A stretch of DNA of 36,676 nucleotides from Actinotalea ferrariae CF5-4 (GTDB lineage: Bacteria; Actinomycetota; Actinomycetes; Actinomycetales; Cellulomonadaceae). The position numbers and the translations under genes are program-made. The notes beneath the pieces were generated by a model. That model was not told where the DNA came from, did no database searches, and worked only from the letters and a program-made list of their open reading frames with translations. How positions within the stretch are numbered: the stretch's first letter is position 1; every line of letters starts with the position of its first letter. This document shows positions 32,031-36,676 of this stretch, one piece after another. The stretch is from NCBI RefSeq assembly GCF_000603945.1, contig NZ_AXCW01000020.1:1-36676 (forward strand), written 5' to 3'.

Positions 32031-32831
32031 TTGTTCTACTGGGTGATGAAGCGGGTCCTTGCGGGCCCGCTGCTGCGGGGGATGTTCCGCCCCTGGGTGC
32101 GGGGGGCCTCCCACGTGCCCGCCGAGGGTGGGGCGATCCTCGCGAGCAACCACCTCGCGGTGATCGACTCGTTCGTGCTGCCCCTCGTCCTGTCGCGCAA
32201 GATCCGCTTCATCGGCAAGTCGGAGTACTTCACCGGGACCGGCGTGAAGGGCCGGCTCAAGGCGGGCTTCTTCCGGGGCGTGGGCACCATCCCCGTCGAC
32301 CGCGGTGGCGGCAAGGCCAGCGAGGCCGCCCTGCGGACCGGTCTGGAGGTCCTGCGTTCGGGCAACCTGTTCGGCATCTACCCGGAGGGCACCCGGAGCC
32401 CGGACGGGCGGCTCTACCGGGGGAAGACGGGCGTGGCGCGGCTGGCGCTCGAGTCCGGCGTCCCCGTCATCCCGGTCGCGATGATCGGCACGGACGTCGC
32501 CCAGCCCATCGGCCAGGTGATCCCCAAGCCCGTCCAGCTGGGCGTCGTCATCGGCGAGCCGCTGGACTTCAGCCGCTACAAGGGCATGGAGAACGACCGG
32601 TTCATCCTCCGCTCGGTCACGGACGAGATCATGTACGCCCTGATGAGCCTGTCCGGGCAGGAGTACGTCGACATGTACGCGGCGACCGCCAAGGCGCGGA
32701 TCGCCGCCGGCCACAGCCCGGGGGAGGTCGGTCCGGGAGCGGGGAGCCCGTCGGCGCCGGGCGGTCGCCGGGCGCCCGACGTCCAGGTACCGGGACCTCC
32801 GACGGTCCCAGGCGAGTCGTCAGTAGGATGA
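32031..32831 (+). CDS. 1-acyl-sn-glycerol-3-phosphate acyltransferase (PlsC-like)
   Basis: A 266-aa membrane-associated acyltransferase that makes phosphatidic acid from lysophosphatidic acid. The four family blocks are seen: ASNHLAVIDSF (HxxxxD catalytic), KSEYFTG/GFFRGVGTIPVDR, GIYPEGTRSPDGRLYRGKTG (acceptor site) and VIPVAMIGT. The last 40 residues are Gly/Pro-rich and probably disordered. The start is a TTG at 32031 with a GGAGG site 9 bases before it; the GTG at 32043 and ATG at 32046 are in-frame alternatives. Divergent from the membrane protein gene at 31960. Confidence 0.9.
   Translation: MFYWVMKRVLAGPLLRGMFRPWVRGASHVPAEGGAILASNHLAVIDSFVLPLVLSRKIRFIGKSEYFTGTGVKGRLKAGFFRGVGTIPVDRGGGKASEAALRTGLEVLRSGNLFGIYPEGTRSPDGRLYRGKTGVARLALESGVPVIPVAMIGTDVAQPIGQVIPKPVQLGVVIGEPLDFSRYKGMENDRFILRSVTDEIMYALMSLSGQEYVDMYAATAKARIAAGHSPGEVGPGAGSPSAPGGRRAPDVQVPGPPTVPGESSVG
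32824..32829 (+). promoter_or_regulatory. Candidate -10 (TAGGAT) for pfp-aroG
   Basis: CAGTAGGAT lies at the very end of the acyltransferase gene, about 190 bases upstream of the phosphofructokinase ATG. The 188-base gap 32832-33019 shows no gene. Confidence 0.35.
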
Positions 32832-33019
32832 CGAGCGTCACCGCCAGGTGACCTGCCACACCGGACGACGGGGTTCCGGGCGGTCGTGGCGGTCGTGCGC
32901 CTCCCGTGCCCGCGCCGCGCGGCCGGCCGACGCCGGGACTCCTCCCGGACTCGGACCCGTGCGCGGCCCCGCGCCGGGCCGGTGTGCTGACCAGCAGCAT
33001 CAACGGAAGGTGCTTCCCC

Positions 33020-34240
33020 ATGTCGGTTCGTCGCGTCGCCCTGCTGACCGCCGGAGGCTTCGCCCCCTGCCTGTCGTCCGCCGTGGGTGGCCTGATCGAG
33101 CGGTACACGGAGATCGCGCCCGAGATCGAGATCATCGCCTATCAGCACGGCTACCACGGCCTGCTGCGCGGGGACAAGGTCGTCGTCGACGCGGAGGCGC
33201 GCGCCAAGGCGGGCGTGCTGCACCGGTTCGGCGGCAGCCCGATCGGCAACTCGCGCGTCAAGCTCACGAACGCGAAGGACTGCGTCAAGCGGGGCCTCGT
33301 GCAGGAGGGCCAGGACCCGCTGCACGTCGCGGCGGAGCAGCTCAAGGCCGACGGCGTCGACGTCCTGCACACCATCGGCGGGGACGACACCAACACGACC
33401 GCGGCCGACCTGGCGGCGTACCTGCACGAGAACGGGTACGAGCTGACCGTCGTCGGCCTGCCCAAGACGATCGACAACGACGTCGTGCCGATCAAGCAGT
33501 CGCTCGGGGCCTGGACCGCCGCCGAGGAGGCGGCCGGCTTCGCGGCGAACATCGTCGGCGAGCACCGGTCCGGGCCGCGGATGCTCATCGTCCACGAGGT
33601 CATGGGTCGGCACTGCGGGTGGCTCACGGCCGCGGCCGCCGCCGAGTACCGCAAGTGGCTCGACCGCCAGGAGTGGGTGCCCTCGCTCGGCCTCACGCGC
33701 GAGCGCTGGGACGTGCACGCCGTCTTCGTCCCGGAGCTGGCGCTCGACATCGACGCCGAGGCCGCGCGCCTGAGGACGATCATGGACGAGCAGGGCAACG
33801 TCACCATCTTCCTGTCCGAGGGCGCCGGCATGCACGAGATCGTCGCCCAGGTCGAGGCGTCGGGCGAGACGGTCGAGCGCGATCCCTTCGGTCACGTGAA
33901 GCTCGACACGATCAACCCGGGGCAGTGGTTCGCCAAGCAGTTCGCCGAGAAGCTGGGCGCCGAGAAGGTCATGGTCCAGAAGTCCGGCTACTACTCCCGC
34001 GCCGCGGCGGCGAACGCCGAGGACCTGCGCCTCATCAAGTCCATGACGGACCTGGCGGTCGAGTGCGCGCTGCGCGGGGAGTCCGGCGTCATCGGGCACG
34101 ACGAGGAGGACGGCGACCGGCTCAAGGCGATCGCCTTCCCCCGCATCGCGGGCGGCAAGGCCTTCGACGTGAGCCAGCCGTGGTTCGTCGCCATGCTGGA
34201 GGACCTCGGCCAGTCCGCCGTCCCCGCGAGCACCTCGTGA
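33020..34240 (+). CDS. pfp: Phosphofructokinase, pyrophosphate-dependent type
   Basis: A 406-aa enzyme that phosphorylates fructose 6-phosphate. Sequence features favour pyrophosphate as donor. The ATP-type GGDGS motif reads IGGDDTNTTA here (Asp123 where ATP enzymes have Gly), and the PGTIDND motif reads LPKTIDND (Lys149). These are the two known PPi determinants in the family. The N-terminal TAGGFAPCLSSAVGGLI and MGRHCGWLTAAAA (substrate block MGR) are typical. The PPi reaction is reversible, so the enzyme can work in glycolysis or gluconeogenesis. The ATG at 33020 has a GGAAGG site. The stop overlaps the aroG start (GTGA). Confidence 0.93.
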   Translation: MSVRRVALLTAGGFAPCLSSAVGGLIERYTEIAPEIEIIAYQHGYHGLLRGDKVVVDAEARAKAGVLHRFGGSPIGNSRVKLTNAKDCVKRGLVQEGQDPLHVAAEQLKADGVDVLHTIGGDDTNTTAADLAAYLHENGYELTVVGLPKTIDNDVVPIKQSLGAWTAAEEAAGFAANIVGEHRSGPRMLIVHEVMGRHCGWLTAAAAAEYRKWLDRQEWVPSLGLTRERWDVHAVFVPELALDIDAEAARLRTIMDEQGNVTIFLSEGAGMHEIVAQVEASGETVERDPFGHVKLDTINPGQWFAKQFAEKLGAEKVMVQKSGYYSRAAAANAEDLRLIKSMTDLAVECALRGESGVIGHDEEDGDRLKAIAFPRIAGGKAFDVSQPWFVAMLEDLGQSAVPASTS

Positions 34241-35589
34241 GCACCGCGCCGGAGCCCGGGGTCCTCGCGGGGCTGGAGGCGTGGCGGGACCTTCCCCGCC
34301 GACACCAGCCGACCTGGCCGGACGACGAGGCGCTCGGGCGGGTCGGGACCGAGCTCGCGTCCCTCCCGCCGCTCGTCTTCGCCGGGGAGGCGGACGTCCT
34401 GACGGCCCGCCTGGGCGCGGCCGGACGGGGTGAGGCGTTCCTCCTGCAGGGCGGTGACTGCGCCGAGACCTTCGCGGAGGCCACGGCCGACAACATCCGC
34501 AACAAGATCAAGACGATCCTGCAGATGGCCGTCGTGCTCACCTACGGCGGGAGCCTGCCCGTCATCAAGATGGGCCGGATGGCCGGCCAGTACGCCAAGC
34601 CGCGCAGCAGCGACGAGGAGACGCGGGACGGTGTCACGCTCCCGGCGTACCGGGGCGACGCGGTCAACGCGTACGACTTCACGTCCGACTGCCGCGTGCC
34701 CGACCCCCGTCGGCTCGTCGAGGCGTACCACCGGTCCGCCGCGACGCTCAACCTCATCCGCGCGTTCACCACGGGTGGCTTCGCCGACCTGCGGCGGGTG
34801 CACGAGTGGAACCGGGGCTTCACCGCCAACCCGGCCTACGCCCGGTACGAGGAGGTGGCCGGGGAGATCGACCGGGCCATGCGGTTCATGGCGGCGTGCG
34901 GCGCGGATTTCGACGCCCTGCGCACCGTCGAGTTCTTCGCCAGCCACGAGGCCCTGCTGCTGGACTACGAGCGACCCCTGACGCGGATCGACTCCCGGAC
35001 CGGGACGGCCTACGACTGCTCCGCGCACTTCCTGTGGATCGGGGAGCGCACGCGGCAGATCGACGGGGCCCACGTGGACTTCCTCTCCCGGGTCCGCAAC
35101 CCGGTGGGCGTCAAGCTCGGCCCCACGACGACGGCGGACGACGCCCTGGCCCTCATGGACAAGCTGAACCCGAACGACGTCCCGGGGCGCCTGACCTTCA
35201 TCACCCGCATGGGTGCCGGTCGGATCCGCGAGACGCTCCCGCCGCTGCTGGAGAAGGTCACCGCATCCGGTCGTCCCGTGACCTGGGTGTGCGACCCGAT
35301 GCACGGCAACACGATCACGTCGGCGAGCGGGTTCAAGACGCGCCGCTTCGACGACGTGCTCGACGAGGTGCGCGGGTTCTTCGAGGCGCACCGCTCGGTG
35401 GGCTCCGTCCCCGCCGGCCTGCACGTGGAGCTGACCGGCGACGACGTCACCGAGGTGCTCGGCGGCAGCGAGGCGATCGACGACGACGGGCTCGCCCGCC
35501 GCTACGAGACCCTCGTCGACCCGCGGCTGAACCACCAGCAGTCGTTGGAGATGGCCTTCCTCGTCGCGGAGATGATCCGCAGCTCCTGA
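34237..35589 (+). CDS. aroG: 3-deoxy-7-phosphoheptulonate (DAHP) synthase, class II
   Basis: A 450-aa enzyme that condenses phosphoenolpyruvate and erythrose 4-phosphate, the first step to aromatic amino acids. Class II (plant/AroH-like) motifs include FLLQGGDCAETFAEAT (metal Cys), GRMAGQYAKPRSSDEE, RNPVGVKLGPTTT, WVCDPMHGNT (metal His) and HVELTGDDVTEVLGG (metal Glu). Length is close to the mycobacterial enzyme. The GTG start overlaps the pfp stop by four bases, so both are co-translated. A strong hairpin follows. Feedback control by aromatic amino acids is usual for the class but cannot be read here. Confidence 0.95.
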   Translation: MSTAPEPGVLAGLEAWRDLPRRHQPTWPDDEALGRVGTELASLPPLVFAGEADVLTARLGAAGRGEAFLLQGGDCAETFAEATADNIRNKIKTILQMAVVLTYGGSLPVIKMGRMAGQYAKPRSSDEETRDGVTLPAYRGDAVNAYDFTSDCRVPDPRRLVEAYHRSAATLNLIRAFTTGGFADLRRVHEWNRGFTANPAYARYEEVAGEIDRAMRFMAACGADFDALRTVEFFASHEALLLDYERPLTRIDSRTGTAYDCSAHFLWIGERTRQIDGAHVDFLSRVRNPVGVKLGPTTTADDALALMDKLNPNDVPGRLTFITRMGAGRIRETLPPLLEKVTASGRPVTWVCDPMHGNTITSASGFKTRRFDDVLDEVRGFFEAHRSVGSVPAGLHVELTGDDVTEVLGGSEAIDDDGLARRYETLVDPRLNHQQSLEMAFLVAEMIRSS

Positions 35590-35597
35590 GGACCGTG

Positions 35598-35633
35598 CCG
35601 ACGGCGGGGTGGGGCGACCCGCCCCGCCGTCGG
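35598..35633. terminator. 16-bp hairpin between aroG and the PASTA kinase
   Basis: CCGACGGCGGGGTGGG, loop GCGA, then CCCGCCCCGCCGTCGG, with one G-T wobble. It lies 8 bases after the aroG stop and 22 bases past the convergent kinase stop. Confidence 0.8.
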
Positions 35634-35655
35634 CGTCTCCGGGCCGCCAGGTCGC

Positions 35656-36676
35656 TCAGACGACGGCGAGCGTGATCGTCGACCCCTTCGGCAGGGTCGA
35701 CCCGGGCGTCGCGTCCTGGCTGCGCACCGTGCCGAAGAACCCGCCGAGGACGTCCTCCCGGACGACCGCGAAGCCGAGGCGCTCGAGCGCCGCTCGGGCG
35801 TCGGCGAACTGCTGCCCCACGAGGTTCGGCACCTCGACGAGCGGGGGACCCTGGGAGACGGTGATCGTCACCGTGTCCCCCCGGAAGCCGGCCGTCCCCG
35901 GGGCGGGGTCCTGCGCCATGACGACGCCGGCGCCGTACTGCTCGCTGAAGGCCGTGGCCTCCTCGACGACGAGGCCGTCGGCCTCCAGCTGCTGGCGGGC
36001 GGCGCCCGCCTCGACGCCGACGACGGACAGGACCGTCACCGGGGCCGGGCCGTCCGAGACCCGCAGGCCCACCTCGGACCCGACCGCCAGGCTCGTGCCC
36101 GGCTCCGCGGTCGCGGTCAGGACGGTGCCGGCCGGCGCGACGTCGTCGAACGTCCGCTCGCCCTCGACGGCCACGAGGCCCACCGCCTGGAGCGCGGCGG
36201 TCGCGTCCTCGACGGTCGCGCCCACGAGGCCCTCGGGCACCACCCGCAGGTCCGGTCCCTTGGAGACCGTCAGCTCGACGTCGCCCTCCTTGAGGATCCG
36301 GCCGCCCTCGCCCGGCTCGACGGCGACGACCGTCTGGACAGGTGCCTGCGCGTCGAAGACCTCGGTCACGGCCGAGACGCCGAGGCCCGCGGTGGCGAGC
36401 GCCTCCTCGGCGGCCGCGCGGTCCGCCCCGACGAGCCCTCCCGGCACCGTCGTGTAGGCGCCGGGTCCCGCCGTGGCGTACCAGAGGCCGACGAGGCCGG
36501 AGACCGCTCCGAGCGCGATGAGGGTGAGCACGACCGCGACCCGCCGCCGCCAGCGTCGCAGGGCGGGGTCGGCGTCGTCGTCGGTGCCCTCGGACGTCCC
36601 CGCGGCCGGGTCGCCGGGTGCGGGTGCCGCGCGGAGCGGGCCGACCGGCAGGGCCACCGTGCCGTGGTGCGCGCCG
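35656..36676 (-). CDS. PASTA-domain Ser/Thr protein kinase, C-terminal part, cut by window edge
   Basis: The visible 339 residues are the membrane anchor and extracellular part of a PknB/Stk1-type kinase; the kinase domain would lie beyond the right edge. A basic stretch (RRWRRR) precedes one membrane helix (VAVVLTLIALGAVSGLVGLW). Four PASTA repeats of about 65-70 residues follow, with repeated pieces such as VTEVFDAQAPVQTVV, LKEGDVELTVSKGP, VVGVEAGAARQQLEADGL and VEVPNLVGQQFADARAALER. PASTA domains bind peptidoglycan fragments or lipid II. The next gene, aroG, is convergent. From memory, M. tuberculosis pknL also lies by aroG. The GTG at 36657 is only an internal codon of a longer gene (inference). 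Confidence 0.88.
   Translation of the reverse strand, partial: GAHHGTVALPVGPLRAAPAPGDPAAGTSEGTDDDADPALRRWRRRVAVVLTLIALGAVSGLVGLWYATAGPGAYTTVPGGLVGADRAAAEEALATAGLGVSAVTEVFDAQAPVQTVVAVEPGEGGRILKEGDVELTVSKGPDLRVVPEGLVGATVEDATAALQAVGLVAVEGERTFDDVAPAGTVLTATAEPGTSLAVGSEVGLRVSDGPAPVTVLSVVGVEAGAARQQLEADGLVVEEATAFSEQYGAGVVMAQDPAPGTAGFRGDTVTITVSQGPPLVEVPNLVGQQFADARAALERLGFAVVREDVLGGFFGTVRSQDATPGSTLPKGSTITLAVV

Noticed and set aside
1-36676. tRNA/rRNA genes, CRISPR arrays, insertion sequences, phage genes, att sites
   Set aside because: Looked for on both strands by eye and none found; all long intervals are filled by housekeeping-type genes with uniform codon use.

Overview
The window is 36.7 kb of very G+C-rich DNA with almost no non-coding space. 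It has many GTG starts, four-base start/stop overlaps, and start codons lying 6-8 bases downstream of a TANNNT box (leaderless transcripts). These signs, together with the gene set (cytochrome bcc-aa3 oxidase, DUF3043, class II DAHP synthase beside a PASTA kinase, pyrophosphate-type phosphofructokinase), point to an actinobacterium. A Micrococcales / Cellulomonas-like organism is my best guess, by inference only. I saw no tRNA, rRNA, CRISPR array, prophage or insertion sequence, so this reads as a stable core-genome segment. From memory, the gene content follows the Mycobacterium tuberculosis block from pknL/aroG (about Rv2176-2178) to pepB/dlaT (about Rv2213-2215).

Layout. 1-2498 (minus): lpdA and the 5' part of sucB, encoding E3 and E2 of a 2-oxoacid dehydrogenase. 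2644-7350: a small hypothetical gene, leucyl aminopeptidase (minus), two small membrane proteins, pyrD, a 69-aa protein and a YczE-type membrane protein. 7358-10590: DUF3043 protein (minus), M20 peptidase (plus), thioesterase-like and DJ-1/PfpI-like proteins (minus). 10654-15146: an iron-sulfur/sulfur neighbourhood of nadA, a glycerate-kinase-like protein, the A-type Fe-S carrier ErpA, a TusA-like protein and a class V aminotransferase (cysteine desulfurase fold). The kinase-like and desulfurase-like proteins have lost residues that their families need. 15418-23951: the respiratory block ctaC-ctaD-ctaF (plus) and ctaE-qcrC-qcrA-qcrB (minus) with sodA between them. 24183-28197: a receiver-like protein coupled to trpD, a stand-alone RAM-domain protein, a DEDDh exonuclease/UvrC-like protein, and a 61-aa Cys-rich protein. 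28322-36676: long-chain acyl-CoA ligase, ROK glucokinase, a membrane protein, a PlsC acyltransferase, PPi-type phosphofructokinase overlapping class II DAHP synthase, and the C-terminal part of a PASTA Ser/Thr kinase.

How it fits together. Most genes serve central metabolism and respiration: sugar phosphorylation (glk, pfp), entry to the shikimate pathway (aroG) and tryptophan (trpD), pyrimidine synthesis feeding electrons to quinone (pyrD), the lipoyl-dependent dehydrogenase (lpdA/sucB), and quinol-to-oxygen electron flow (qcrCAB, ctaCDEF). NadA and ErpA tie the centre of the window to Fe-S metabolism. The least expected content is the degenerate desulfurase-like protein beside TusA, the altered glycerate-kinase-like protein, a DEDDh/GIY-YIG protein keeping the four-cysteine pattern of UvrC, and an orphan degenerate receiver coupled to trpD. 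Several promoters are of leaderless type, including a divergent pair whose elements overlap.
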